A DNA stretch of 64,000 bases from Rhinopomastus cyanomelas (GCA_013400115.1 VXBP01002482.1:62001-126000); one strand, 5' to 3'; counted from the stretch's first letter, positions 23,457 through 36,200 are shown. Numbers and translations: made by a program. Notes: generated by a model from the letters alone, not told the origin.

Positions 23457-25514
23457 AAAATTTATAGTTAAGCTAACTTCATCCTTCTCATACTGCTCCT
23501 CTCTTACTCTCCCTACAGAAAAGCAGCATCTCTCTGGACCCGGGTCAGAAAAGCAGAAAAGGCTGCAGGGAGAATTTAAAAAGTGAGAGAAGGACAATAA
23601 AAACTTCCAACAACATCCCCAAAGTCCAGCATCAGCAAGAGGGCAGAAATGACCATGTTCTGCAGGACTTCAAGGCTGCAAGGGATCATGTACTGGCAGC
23701 TGCTGTATCTGAACGCGTTTGCAGATACAGAATCCACAGCATCAAGATGTGTAACAAAGCTCTGTCTTCCGCCTGAAAGGGACTTGCTCCTTAAATATGA
23801 AGGATTTCAAAGAAATCTGCCATGAAACTGCTAGAAAAAGTAATCAGTCATGAATAATAGCCATAAAGCCATTCTGATACTCAGCAGCCCTCCATGGACA
23901 ATGCCATTATGCACGGCCTCAATAAACCCCTCTGGCACACAGCTCCATCTCTACCTTGCTCCTTAAAGGAAACCCAGGTAATTCATTTTTTCTTTCCCCA
24001 AAAATACATTTTATTTCATCTGGAAATCTGAGAAGAGGACTAGCAACAAAAAGCCAGATTTGGAGTTGGTTGGGAAACTCCCAGAGCAGTTGTGAAATAT
24101 TTTGTTGCCACAGTGAGAGGTTTCCTCCCAGACCCACAGTTTATTCTGTGTGGAGAGCTGTAAAATGGAGGTGAGGGGGAAGGAGATCACCTTCTGCTCA
24201 CATAAGCTTTGCCAAACTGTACCAGAAAAATGGCTTCACATGGTAAAGCCAACTTGTGTGTGATGCAGAGCCAGGGACTGTAACACCAGGTACCCAACTG
24301 ACGTGCAAACGCGCCAATGACCACCAGTCTGCCAGCTGCATCAAAAATCACAGCAGTGACCTGGGTGTGGACACCACAGACCCAAAAGAGACCTTTCCAC
24401 CCCTGGTGAAGGCTGCTTCAGTCATTAGGCTGATGGTAACAACAACATTTTTCTGTCGAGGATGGAGTCAGCTCCAGTACTGACTGATGCCTTCAGCACC
24501 GACCAGCTGAAGCTGGTTACCCTATAGATCTTCACTATCAGGTATCAGCCAAGCACAGGAAGCATCATCCCTACCTATGGGTGGCTGGGGTGAGGTCACC
24601 CTGCAGCCTCTGGAGTCAGAACAGGTAGGGTTTGAAAAAGCAGTGAGGGCAAATGAAAGTAACACTTCCACTACTTTCTGACTACCACGTAGTCTGAAAC
24701 AGACTGCAAGTGACAGTGTAAAATGGTGCTGATGGGCAACATCAGGCCTGAGAGAGTGAAGAGGAGAACCAAATCTGACGGGGCAGCTCTGAGATGAAAA
24801 TCCAAATGCTTTTTGCCTTTGCTGTAATTAGTCACACACAGTAGGTTCTGCAGAGCATCCTGTGAGACAAGAGAACGGCTACTTCAGTGACAACCCGAGT
24901 AACAAGGGGAATCAGATCTTTCTAAAAGCATCAGTAAGTGGAGGCATTGAAAATCCAGACTCTCACCTGCAAACTGCACCCTACCATTGCTCCTCACAGA
25001 CCCAAACCACCCCCTAGAGCAGCATCACCCTGGTGATGCAGGACAGGAAATTAAAATGGCGTTGGAACGATGCTTTAAAAAGAAATTGTAACTGGGGGTC
25101 AGCTCTTCCCCCTCAGAGGTGGGAGTGTGAGTGCTGTCGCTTCTCCAAACAAACAAAATAATTGTGGCATGATGGGCGGGATCCTGGTGTCCAGCAGCTT
25201 CCTTAACATAGTTTCCAGGGGCACATAAGACTGAAGGTGCACTCTGCAGCCATGGCAAAATTCTTCAGGAAGTCTCTAAAGACACGGGACAGCGCAAGAC
25301 GAGACTATAACTACCAGGACGTTCAACAGGCACAGCAAGTTTAAACACAGTGCTGACGCTTGGAATGATTTGTCAAGGAAAGCAAAATGAGTGAATGAAT
25401 GAAACTACTGACTTTGCAGGCAGTAAACAGATGATTTTATTCTGGGCAGCAATGCCACATGCAGCCTTTAGGGAAGAGCAGGGGGGTTTGCAGCTACCTG
25501 CCTGCCCTACTTAC

Positions 25515-25642
25515 CAGGCACCACTCCTTTGATGTCACTTTCTGTGTTCATCCTGTTCTTGTGCGTGAACTGAAGGATCAGTTCCTTGGATGCCTCGAAC
25601 TGCTGCGTAGCCATCAGCCACCGAAGGGACTCTGGGAAAATA
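25515..25642 (-). CDS. SLC22A23: SLC22A23 internal exon (PESLRWL motif, cytoplasmic loop)
   Basis: This 128-nt exon gives a T (completing a Val codon), 42 codons, and a G that starts Glu. The peptide IFPESLRWLMATQQFEASKE carries the SLC22-family PESxRWL motif just after TM6. The remainder (FTHKNRMN, DIKGVVP) is the large cytoplasmic loop. The acceptor is tctttaaag (AG at 25644-25643), with only a weak pyrimidine tract, and the donor is G|GTAAGTAGG (GT at 25514-25513). Phases match both neighbours. Confidence 0.96.
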
Positions 25643-26089
25643 CTTTAAAGACGAAAAATAGGTTAGAGGCACTTCCAAGTTTCTGTTAGAAGAAGAACTC
25701 ATAGAGCTTTAGCTGCTCATTTAACCACTGATGAGCTATATCATTGTTTTCAAAGTGCAGAAGAATCAGTTATGAAATAAATAAAGAGGAGAACATATTT
25801 AGAATGTCCAAGTGAATGACATCTGCCTTTTCACTGGGTCACAAATGATAGAGGAGCTATCCCATCACACACAAATTGACACGTTAGGATTTTATAGTGC
25901 ATTGGAGAAGTCCTGCCCGTTAATGCAATTTTGAAAGAACAAGGAGGTGGAGGCAGCCCTGCACACAGTAGACATGTGCTGCCAAGTAGAGAGTGAATGA
26001 GATGAGCAGTTTACACGCAGTACTTCTGAACAAAGGAGGAAAACAGCTGAGAGAAGCGATATGGATTCTTTTGTAAAGACAGAGGCAAG

Positions 26090-26208
26090 AATCACAGAAC
26101 ATTAGGGATTGGAAGGGACCTCGAAAGATCATCTAGTCCAATCCCCCTGCCACAGCAGGATCACCTAGACCAAGTTGCACAGGAACGTATCCAGGTGGGT
26201 TTTAAAGC
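26090..26208 (-). mobile_element. CR1 LINE 3' fragment, young type
   Basis: A clean copy of the terminal 120 bp in minus orientation: tagggattggaagggacctc, ctagtccaatccccctgcc, and caccagaccaag-like words through to ggtgggttttaaag. It is nearly complementary to the plus-oriented copy at 26551-26654. Confidence 0.95.
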
Positions 26209-26550
26209 ATTATGTTTGACACTGGCTTCTATCCAGTGGTAGATACAAGGCATTTCAGCTGGTGGACATCCCACCAGGAGGCTTTGGAGCAGACCTGCAC
26301 ATTTGTACACGTGTATCATATAGCACAGCTGGGAGAACAGTGTCACACACTGACAAGTGCACTCTTGGTTATTCAACACTAGGATTAACACTGACATGAT
26401 GAGACTACTTAGATGTTGTATGTTGGAAAACAGGGGAACAAAACCCAAAAAACCCTGTTATCTTGCAAAGGACTTGTAACACTCTCCTGTGTGCAGAGTT
26501 TTGCCCTCAGCCCCTGCTGTGGCGTGGCTGCCTTGGAGACAAGAGCAGAA

Positions 26551-26654
26551 ATCCTGTGCGACTTGGTCTAGGTGATCCTGCTGTTGCAGGGGGATTGGAC
26601 TAGATGATCTTTCGGGGTCCCTTCGAATCCCTAATGATTCTATGATTCTATGAA
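26551..26654 (+). mobile_element. CR1 LINE 3' fragment, young type
   Basis: Terminal 100 bp: cctgtgcgacttggtctagg, gggggattggactagatga, and a tail of two and a half gattctatga-like repeats. It is 5'-truncated and forms an inverted pair with 26090-26208. Confidence 0.95.
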
Positions 26655-27408
26655 ATCCCCAGTGAAGGCTACTGCCATGAACTCAGGAGAGCTCTATAGT
26701 GTCTTCAAGAATTAATAGAAAAATATATAACCATTAAAAATTCTTACAGAACGCAGTAAGCTCTACCATGTTGTGACTTGTCAGGCATTACCCCTTGCAG
26801 GTACACAAACAGCTTGGTTCTGTACAGTGTAGTGGCCTTTCCCCCTCATTTTTCTCAGTGTAAAGCAAACTAAACATTTTAGCCTTGTTATCTTAACAAC
26901 AAAATGATCCAGCGCGTTCTTATTATCATGATCATCATCAGCCTCCTCTGTGTCGTACCACCACTAAGTGTCACTCTTAAGACAGAAAAACAAAGAAAGA
27001 GGTTTTGGACATTTATAAAGTCCTAGTGGAGATGGATCTGGCACCATTCCCAAGGTGAGAGTCACCCTACTTCTCTCAGGGCAGCCACGGCAACACTGCA
27101 GTGCCACTGGGTGATCCTGAGCCACTGTCCAGTACAGAGCACAGTCTAGTTGAGGGCTGGCTACCCCATGCACATAAGACATCCAAATGCACTTGTTCTA
27201 GAGCTGACACGTTATTTTTAATGTAGCTTGGCTAACTGAGGCCAAAGAAACCACAGTGACTCCCCCAGAACCACAATGCAGGTTTTTAAGGGAAAATTCA
27301 GCTGTACTGCCACACTCTGACAACAGCTACACTGAGAAGCAGCCTCTCAAGAATTGCTTTAAACTTTAAAGAAGAGTTGACAGCCAGAATAATAGAAAGT
27401 ACAACTTA

Positions 27409-28759
27409 GAATCATAGGACTTTCATGTTGAAAAGTACCTCCAGTCCAATGTCAACCCAACCCCACCCTGCCCACTAAACTCTGTTCCCTAGGGCCACAT
27501 CCACTCAGTTTTTTAACATCTCCAGTGACAGCAACTCTAGTCCCATCCTGAGCAGCCTGTTCCAACCCCTGACCACTCTGTCAGGGAACAAATTTTCCTG
27601 ATGTCCAATCTAAATCTCCCCGGCACAACTTGAAGCCATTTCCTCTTGACCTATCACTAGTGACTTGAAAGGAGAGGCCAACCCCCTCCTCTCTGCAACC
27701 TCCTTTCACGTAGTTGTAAACATCAATAAGGTCTCCTCTCAGCTTCCTTTTCTCCAGACTAAACAACCCCAGTTCCCTCAGTTGCTCCTCATCAGACCTG
27801 TCTTCTAGGTCTTTCACCAGCTTCATTGCTCTTCTCTGCACCCACTCCAGCACCTCACAGTGTCCTTCTTGTATTGAGGTGCCCAAAACTGAACCCAGTA
27901 CTTGAGATGAGGCTTCAAGAGTGCTGATTACAAGGGAACGATTCCCTCTCTAGTCCTGCTGGCCACACTATTTTTGATACAGGCCAGGATGCTGTTGGCC
28001 TCCTTGGCCACCTGAGCACACCGTTGGCTGCTTTTCAGCTGCTGTCAATCAGCATCCCTGGGTCTTTTTCCACAGAGCCAGTCTCCAGCCACTCTGCCCC
28101 AAGCCTGTAGCATTGTAGGGGGTTGTTGTGATCAATCTGCAGCACCCAGCACTTGGACCTGTTAAAACTCATACAACTGACCATCGATCCAGCCTGTCCA
28201 AGTCCCTCTGCTGGACTTTCCTATCCTCTAGATCAACATACCCACCCAGTTTGGTACCATCTGCAAACTTGCTGAGGATGCACTCAATCCCCTCATCCAG
28301 ATTGTCGATAAAGATGTTAAACAGGACTGGCTCAAATCCTGAGCTCTAGGGAACAGCTTGTGACCAGCCACCAACTTGATTTCACTCCACTGAACACCAG
28401 TCTCTGGGCTCAGTCCTGCAACCAATTCTTTACTCAGCCAAAAATCCACCTGCCTAAGCCATGAGCCACCAGCTTCTCTAGGAGAAGGCTGTCAAAGGCT
28501 GTGCCAAAGGCTTTGCTGAAGTCCAGGTAAACACCATCCACAGCCCTTATCCCATTCACTAGGCAGGTCACCTGGTCATCAAAGGAGATCAGGTTGGTCA
28601 AACAGGACCTGCCCTTCATAGTCCCCTGCTGGCTGGGCCCTGATCCCCTGGCTGTCCTGCACTTGCTGTGTGAGAGAGCTCAGGATGCTCTCTCACTGCT
28701 CCCAAATCTTTCCCAGCACCGAAGTCAGACTGACAGGCCTGGAGTTGCCCAGATCACAA
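27409..28759 (-). mobile_element. CR1 LINE, 1.35 kb, with broken reverse transcriptase remnant
   Basis: This is the longest CR1 in the window, in minus orientation and 5'-truncated. The 3' end (agaatcataggacttt) is at 27409. The ORF2 C-terminus follows (REELGLFSLEKRKLRGDL-like, DVYNYVKGG). Further right is the reverse transcriptase domain: VYLDFSKAFG, LLLEKLVAHGLG and, at about 28251-28275, FADGTKLGG. Functional CR1 copies have FADD at that catalytic site, so the second Asp is lost. Stops and frame changes separate the segments. It is an old, inactive copy. Confidence 0.93.
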
Positions 28760-29020
28760 CTTGCTGTTCACTGAAAGAGGGTCACCTCCCGAGTTCCCAT
28801 CGTGTCATAGCATGTAAACTATGCACATGCCACAGGAGAGTATAAAGTAGTAGTTCTTATTTCAAAGCCAAATCTCTGCAAAAGTTGGAAGGAAGAACAA
28901 AGGGAAACCTTTATGTATATAGTGAAGAATATCCAATTCCCAACAGTGAAGTACCTGCCAAGCCCAGTGTTAGGAGCTCATGTTCTATTAGATTGGACTT
29001 AAATAAGAAGAAATACTTAC

Positions 29021-29189
29021 ACCCAGTAAAGCAGCATCAGCAGGAAAGGACAGATGATTACTGCCTGGAGGACCTGCCAGTCTCTGCAGATGGCAGCCAG
29101 CCCTGGCATGAGGAACTGCCCAGCCATCTCGATGAAGCTTGCCACCATGGTGATCATGAATCGATGCCCAGGAGGACAGAGCTCTATCC
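29021..29189 (-). CDS. SLC22A23: SLC22A23 internal exon (TM5 and TM6)
   Basis: This is the most 5' exon of the gene found in the window. Its 169 nt give GG (completing Arg), 55 codons, and GT (starting Val). The peptide IELCPPGHRFMITMVASF enters TM5; MAGQFLMPGLAAICRDW and VLQAVIICPFLLMLLYW form the end of TM5 and TM6. The acceptor is tttgtttcag|GG (AG at 29191-29190) and the donor is GT|GTAAGT (GT at 29020-29019). The junction codon gives Val before IFPES; I recall Ser at this place in human. 169 nt is also the size I would expect for this exon in the SLC22 family. Confidence 0.96.
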
Positions 29190-30998
29190 CTGAAACAAAG
29201 AGCACACACAAGCATTTTAGTTCCCCAACAGCACCCACAGTGCACATCAATCACTTTATGAAACCTTCAGGGAGTTCAAAACCTTTGGCCAAAGTTATGT
29301 ACAGCCATGTTAATCATGTTTTCTTCTCTACCTGGGCTTCAAATATCCCACCAGCCACAGGGATGTGGCACAAAGATTTCAACTTCCACACAACTACTGC
29401 ATCGCCTGCAGACCTGCTGTATCCTCACTGTTGGTTTCCTTCAGTCTCTGCCTAGAGAAGCACTTTACCAAATTTTAAGATACTTGTTTTAGAAAGAGAA
29501 TGTAGAGTAAAACATATTCCAGAGATTGTGGGTTGAGCCTTTTCACACCTCTCAGACACCTCATGCCTTTCGCATCAGTTTGCTCTCAGCGGGATCCAGG
29601 CTCCCAGTTCACAGAGGATGCCACCTGCCCACAGTTTAATATGCTGTGACTCAGCCAGTTTCAAACTGGATTTTGCTGAGTGGGTTGTTTCTGGGGTTGC
29701 TTTTTGCTTTTGCAATTGCTAATCTTGTTCAACTTTCCCAGAAGACAGCCTTCCATCTGTCTTATTCTGTCTTCCAGCCTTCTTTTTGCTCTAGGGCAAT
29801 TTCCTGCCATCACAGGCATCACTGCTTGGCTCAGCTGCATTGTGACCAGTGAGTTCATTAGAGAAATTTCCCTTTAAGCCTGAATTCTGGCGACCCTCAT
29901 TCAGCCCTCAGAAATGAAGGTGAGTTTATCAGAACCACAACTCAAAAAAACCAAGCCAAAAAGAAAATCACTGAAGCGACACCAGGAAAACGGGACTGCC
30001 TGTGGAAACACATGGGAACAGAGTTCTCTCAAGTAAGACTGAAATAGAAGCCTATTCACCCACATTCACTTCTACAGATTAATTACTAAGCACAATGAAC
30101 CTGCCACAGATGCTGCGCAGCACTTGCAGGCGCTGCTGGTACAGAAATGCAGGCCACTGATGCTGTGCTGCTGTCAGCACTGTGGCTTTTCCTTGGGATT
30201 TTCACTCTGCTGGTTTTAAATTATAACACAATGGTTGTTACAAGCCACCAGATAATGGGAAGAGATGACAGCTGCTTCTTCATTCCTTCATCCACAGCTT
30301 GCTCAGCATTCGCCGCTGTAGCACAGATTTAAGCTGACCAGGAACTACTTTGCAGATCAAACCACTCATTTTTCCACCCTTTCTTTTTCAGCCAGTGGCA
30401 AAAACTATTGATGGATTTTTGCCAACACCAAAGGCAAATAATCTGTTGTGAGGCAGCCCGTATTTTCATTAGCTTAACCACAAGCACAGAAGCTTTGGAA
30501 AAGAAAGGAGGGGAAAAAAAAACACCTTCAAAGACTCACTTGCTATAAAAGGCTTTTACATTTTAATTAGGAAAACAAGAGTGAAACTCAGAGCTCCTTA
30601 TGGCACTTACGTGGTTTCACTCTACTAATGAAGTATCCCAGGCCCAGGCAATTTTAATTCTATGCACAGAGGTCACTTCATCTTATTTCTCTAATGTTCA
30701 AGTATAAAACCAGCCTGTTTGCATCTCTAAACCTTAAAGTCACAGTCACACCCCAATATTCCATCATTAAGTACAAGGTCTGCCTTTGTTGCTATAGGAA
30801 CGAGAAGCGTGCATTAGGCAGGTACAGCTGTGGCGTTCCACTTGCATTGCTTAGGTTGGGGTCAGATTAGAAGAACCCAACTGCAGAACAGACAACTTTT
30901 TAACAAAGTCAGAAGAAGGTGTCCACGTACTGTATTAAGTCACTGGTGCCCAGAATATGACTCCAGATGCAGCAATTATTCATTGCATAGAAAGAAAA

Positions 30999-31156
30999 TG
31001 CCCAGAGAGGTGTAGACGCTCCACCCCTGGAGGCATTCAAGGTCAGGCTTGATGGAACTCTGAGCAACCTCATCTAGTTAAAGATGATCCTGCTCACCAC
31101 AGGGGGTTGGACCTTTAAAGGTCCCTTCCAGCCCAACACATTCTATGATTCTATGA
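30999..31156 (+). mobile_element. CR1 LINE 3' fragment, other subfamily
   Basis: Begins tgcccagagaggtgtagacg, continues cctggaggcattcaaggtc, ggttggacctttaaaggtcc and ends attctatgattctatga. The 3' UTR differs from the young attggactagatgatc type. Confidence 0.93.
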
Positions 31157-32221
31157 AATAACTCCAGACTGCTCAGCATCTACTTTCTTTTCTGGATTAT
31201 CCGATACACTGATCAATTTTTGTCCTTTTGTCTAAAAACCCTGCAGAATGCAAAAAAGTAAATCCTGCTGGCTGAGTGTGACTTTCAGGTGACATCAGCA
31301 GGTGCTCTGTGTGTAAGAAGTGCCACATCTCGGTCGAAACGTTCAGCATATCAGGACTTTCCAATATTTCTGGCATCAACTTTATACGATCATGGTCAAA
31401 CGACTGCAAATTTTCACAAGCATTTGCAGTCAACCTTGCAGTCACTTCTGCCAGCAAAGCCACCCACTGCACAACCTGTGCCCCAGCACCAGGAAAGGCA
31501 TCACCCTGCTGATGTTCACACCAATTCTGTGATGCACCCAGGCATGAGGCCTCTACAGCTGCAGCCATTTCCACCCAGTTCACATGGTAAATGACCAAAC
31601 TCACTCAAAATCACTGTGAGGCAGAGAACAGCTTCATTTACCCATGGCTGAACCAGTAAGACCAGCTCCCCCACTCAGTGAAAACTCCACTTCACTGAAG
31701 AGTAGGCAGGGTCAAGTAAACGTCCATGAATCAGGACAACTACCATGAGTAATAAACTCTTCCAGATCTGCTGTTTACTGTGTGGAATTTGGAAACTGTC
31801 ATGTGAGCACGAAAAGGGTTTTGCTTCCTGTCCAACACTTCTGTTTCAGGCAGCACAGAGCCGCAGATCCGGCTCAGGTGCCCAGTTTCCATGAAGTCCC
31901 AGGCAAACCTGCCTGCAGAGCAGTCCTGCAGTACCTGAACACTGAAATCAGACATGGCCTCTTATTTTTTCATTAAAAACAGTTGATGAGTTGAGAGAAT
32001 GAGTGTGGTTGTGCAACATCTGCCTACCTCGAGGGAAATAAAACCACTAAATAACAACACTGTCCTTCTGTACTGTCTCCGAGTTATTTAGAAATCCCAT
32101 GAGAATTATTTTCAAGTGCTTATTGCCAAGGCAAGAAGAACCACAGCAACTGATCAGCTATTCCCAGTGACAAAAGCCAAGCTCAAGAAAAGGGCTTTCA
32201 AACCCACATGTCTTGTATATA

Positions 32222-32358
32222 GAGTCCCCATCCCTGGATGTGTTTAAAAGTGGTGTTGGGGGATCTGCTTTAGGGGTGAACTTGTAGAGTAGGATTGATG
32301 GTTGGACTTGATGATCCCAAGGGTCTTTTGCAACCTGAATGATTCTATGATTCTATGA
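32222..32358 (+). mobile_element. CR1 LINE 3' fragment, other subfamily
   Basis: Recognisable by catccctggatgtgtttaaa, ggttggacttgatgatccc, aagggtcttttgcaacctga and the end gattctatgattctatga. Confidence 0.92.
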
Positions 32359-32840
32359 CAGATTTTAGAGCAGCTTCATGTATCATCCCTTTAGCATGTC
32401 AGCAATGGTTCTATCTGACCCCTAAGGTGTGTTTCTCAAGCTTTCTAGACAGACTCTGAGGGAAAATCCCCCAGTGAGCAGGCGTCTGCACCCAGTGCTC
32501 TCCATGCTTCCCACTGGAGGCAGCTCTAAAGATGTCCTCTGGACAGGTGACCAGGAAGGCCCACAGTAACATCATCTCTGCAGAGAACAACCCTGAATAG
32601 CCCACCTCCTCCAAACCCCACAGGGTGAGCTGTCACCATCAGGAAGGGGTTGAGGGCCACTTGAGTCTTAGACTTGTGCTACTAACAGATAACTCGCTTT
32701 GGAATTCAGAAACACTCTCTTGTCTTCAAATGCTGACATTTATTCTCACAGGGGTTTTGCTGAAAGGTGAATAGCAAAGTCTTTTATTTAAAGAAAGAAA
32801 GAGTTGTAAATACTTTGCAAATAACATATCAAGAGGAAAA

Positions 32841-33246
32841 AGAATCACAGAACATCAGGGATTGGAAGGGACCTTGAAAGATCATCCAGTCCAATCCCCC
32901 CGCCACAGCAGGATCACCTAGACCAGTTGCACAGGAACACATCCAGGTGGGTTTTAAAAGTCTCCACTGAAGGAGACTCCACAACACCCCTGGGCAGCCC
33001 CTTCCAGTGCTCTGTCACCCTCACTGGAAAGAAGTTCCTTCTCATATTGATGTGGAATCCTGGGCAGCCTGTTCCAGTGCTCTGTTACCCTCACCATGAA
33101 GTGTTTCCTTCTGATATTTATACAGAATCTCCTCCTGTGTTCCAGCTTGCACCCATTGCCCCTTGTCCTATCACTAGATGACACTGAGAAGAGCCTGGCT
33201 CCATCCTACTGACACCCACTCCTCACATATTTATGACATTAATGAG
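32841..33246 (-). mobile_element. CR1 LINE 3' fragment with internal tandem duplication
   Basis: Young-type CR1 in minus orientation. The segment cctgggcagcc, ttccagtgctctgt, accctcac occurs twice, about 72 bp apart (starting near 32990 and 33060), with 10-15% difference between copies. Other CR1 copies here carry it once. The rest follows the normal order to atttatgacattaatgag. Confidence 0.93.
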
Positions 33247-36200
33247 AGGCTAAAACATACTGTCTGGATAACTCCGGTGTTCACTCACCTGTCTCCAGTG
33301 CCCAAACTCAAAGCAATTCTTGCCCTGCAGCAGAAGTGCTCGATCCATAAGAAATCACAAGCTTCTCACACCTTTGCAGCTTTCTCTCCCTGCCCAGTTC
33401 CAGCATGTGAGCCACAAGACTGTAATTATATAGAGGTATCTCCTTCCAAGAAAATACCAACAGCATTCCCACTGGAAAAAAATCCTCAGGAGACAGTCTG
33501 ACTCTAGATTCACATTCACAGTGTCATATTATATTAAAAATAAATCCATCAATTTTTGACAGCTTCTCCCATATTGCTTCCTCAACTCTCTTAATCCCTT
33601 TTCTCTAAAGATTCCTCAAGATTCCAAAAGGGAAGAAAACAGACTTGGATGAACAAGGCCCATATCACCCACTGAGCAGAAGAAAGCTCGGGCAACACAA
33701 TTTTAGGTGTAAAATGTGGGACAGCAGGAATTCCTACCCTAAAGCACCAGCATTGTTTTCCCCTAAGCCCCAGCAGCTGCTCAGCTCAATCACGAATAGT
33801 GTGCTGGCTGTGGCTTGAAGATAGTATCTGGACCCAGCAGAGCGCAAAAGGAGAGAAAAAACATCTCAGAGCACTTAGTTTTCCAAGCTGTTTGGCATTT
33901 CCAACATGTCCCACCACTGCTGTGCTCCTTGAGCTGACCCTTTTGGCACCATGAGCTCCACTCCCTCTGTCACAGAGATCTCAAAGTCTGCTGAGAGGTG
34001 ACCCTGTCCCCACTGCTGCTACATTTCCTAATTCCCACCAAGCCCTCTCAAACCTCAGGGACCTCTTCTTCCTCTACACTCGCCATGGGATTTGCAGTAA
34101 ACACATTCCTAGAATACCGCAGCCCCCAAGGCTGCTCCTGACTGGCTGACCAGATAAAACCCATTAATAACTCCCCGACAAACCTTTACCTTTGCAGCTG
34201 GCTGCAAGGGGGAAGAAGTAAATAAAACCCACATCTGCTTATATACCCACATCTCCAGGTGGTCACTAGACACAAACCTCTAAGCTAGAAGCCCTACCCA
34301 TGGGCTATGTACTCTTCCCACTCCAGTTAATGCAGTTCTGATTCAGCGCCCTGCCAGGGCAGCACTCCTAGCTGAGCTTACACAGTACACTTTCTTGATC
34401 ACCTTTGTGGTCACCAGAAGTCAGACAGGAAGCAGCACACACTGTTTATTAGAGTTTTTTAGAGAACAGCAAACGAAGCAGCACACGGAAGGAAAGGTTA
34501 CCCCGCACACTGCAGTGCACAGGCAGCTGCCAACTGATGTCAACACACCACAGAGACAGACTGGAAGGGAAAGAAAAATTTAATTCCCTCTCTGGAGAAA
34601 CCCAATCCACTGCCAAGCAGAGAGAGCAGTAACAGACTGAACCTCCACGGGCTGAGTAAGAAAAATGGGATTATTTTCCCCCAGCAGCACCGCAGGACAA
34701 AAGCAACCATAAAATACATCTACAAAGGGACATGGGTGCTCCTTCAAAGCTACTTTTCAACAAATCATAGGTTTGGTGAGGGACTCTTCTGAACACACAC
34801 TATCCTACCATTTACAGCTAATCAACACCTTTAATGAGTGTCAAATCAGTCACAGAGACACTGACATAACCTGCGCTGATGGCATCACCAGGCTGGCTCC
34901 GAGGCAGGTAGACAGGACACCTCACCAGGTTGGACAGAGGTACTTCTCATTTCTGACCTGGACATCACATCTAGTGGAGGGAGCTATCAGATAGGTAGAT
35001 ACCTCGACACAATAGATTTGTTTCTTACAAAAATCAAATCAGATGTTCTTTTTGTATAAAAGTACCGAGACAGAGCTGAAACTGATGCTACAGGAAAAGC
35101 ACACTGTAGATACACGACTTAGCCCCTGTTGCTGTAAACACGGCAATGTGCAGAGAGGCAGAGCATGAAAAAAGTGAACCTAGCTACACCCCTCATCCAA
35201 AATCCAGCCAAAACACACGGTGCAACTTCCCCTGTCTTCACTGTGCACATGCCAGACTTCTCCTGTAAGGCACAGATTACCCAGCTACAGTCCAGGTACT
35301 GCTGTCTTCCAAACCACAGCCAGTCTGTAGCTACCCACAGGTGGATGGTTCAGACCACAGACACTAAGACAGCTTAAGGTTTGATACAGGGCTTTCACTT
35401 ACTCTTACAACTGCAGGAGCTTGGGATCACCCAAACACGACGGAAGTGTGGCTGAGCCCCATCCCAGGACCAGGCCTGCTCACAACAGGGTGTTGGGCAG
35501 GGCAAGGATGAGCCCGGCTCTTTCAGGCACAGAAGACCCTGAGAAGAGGCTGTCCCACCACTGTGTTGGAATCTGAGATCCCTGCAGTCATACTCTGGAT
35601 CCAAGCTGCCTCCCAGGGAGCATCAGTAGCAGAGAAGGGACCACACATTGGTCCTCTCTTCTTCCTATAGCATCTGTCCTTGCCAAGTTTTACATTGCCC
35701 ATGCAAACATCTCACAAGAGACATGTCTGACTGCATAAGAAACCTTTAACATCACACTGCCTGCTCTTCATGAAGCAACAGAAACTAGGAAATGTTGAAT
35801 CACATTTGTGGTCCTGCAGTTGCCACCTATCCTACTTCCAGAGGAAAGCAGCATCGTCTCTGCTGCTGCCATGCAGCAGCTCCCAGCCAGCACTGATTTT
35901 ACAATATAGATGACAATTCAAATGCGATTTAAAAGCTCTGCCACAGCAAATGTCCTCATACATGTTACCTATAAAAAACCTTTTTCTTCTACTTTCAGTT
36001 TAAAACTTCCTACGTCTCATTAGGACACTCTCCAAACTCCGATCCCGTATCAGCACAAAACAAAGATTGTTTAGAAACACATCGGACTCTTCCTTGTTCC
36101 AAAAAGGCAGCTGCTCTGGAGGAGATGCAGAGCCCGTCACAGGAATATTTGCAAATTGAACGCCTCTGCTGTTCACCAGAGCTGACTCTTTTTCTCTTGG

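Larger units (their letters stand above)
11815..25514 (-). other. SLC22A23: SLC22A23 intron, 13.7 kb, CR1-rich
   Basis: This phase 1 intron begins GTAAGT (25514 leftward) and ends tgttttcag. It holds nine CR1 fragments, listed separately, a polypurine tract at 15155-15370 and two short tandem duplications near 18.8 and 19.05 kb. In 18241-22210 and 23457-25514 I see nothing beyond those duplications and a few short low-complexity runs. No further exon or RNA gene is recognisable. Confidence 0.85.
25643..29020 (-). other. SLC22A23: SLC22A23 intron, 3.4 kb
   Basis: This phase 2 intron begins GTAAGT (29020 leftward) and ends tctttaaag. It contains an inverted pair of young CR1 tails (26090-26208 minus, 26551-26654 plus) and a 1.35-kb older CR1 (27409-28759 minus). 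Between 26655 and 27408 I see only unique sequence. Confidence 0.9.

Noticed and set aside
28434..28619. A cellular gene encoding a VYLDFSKAFG protein
   Set aside because: This is the reverse transcriptase remnant of a CR1 element, flanked by CR1 sequence on both sides.
31197..31604. 135-codon minus-strand frame as a missing SLC22A23 exon
   Set aside because: Short words such as LNVSTEM look vaguely similar to the TM3-TM4 region, but there is no sustained match or correct splice phase.
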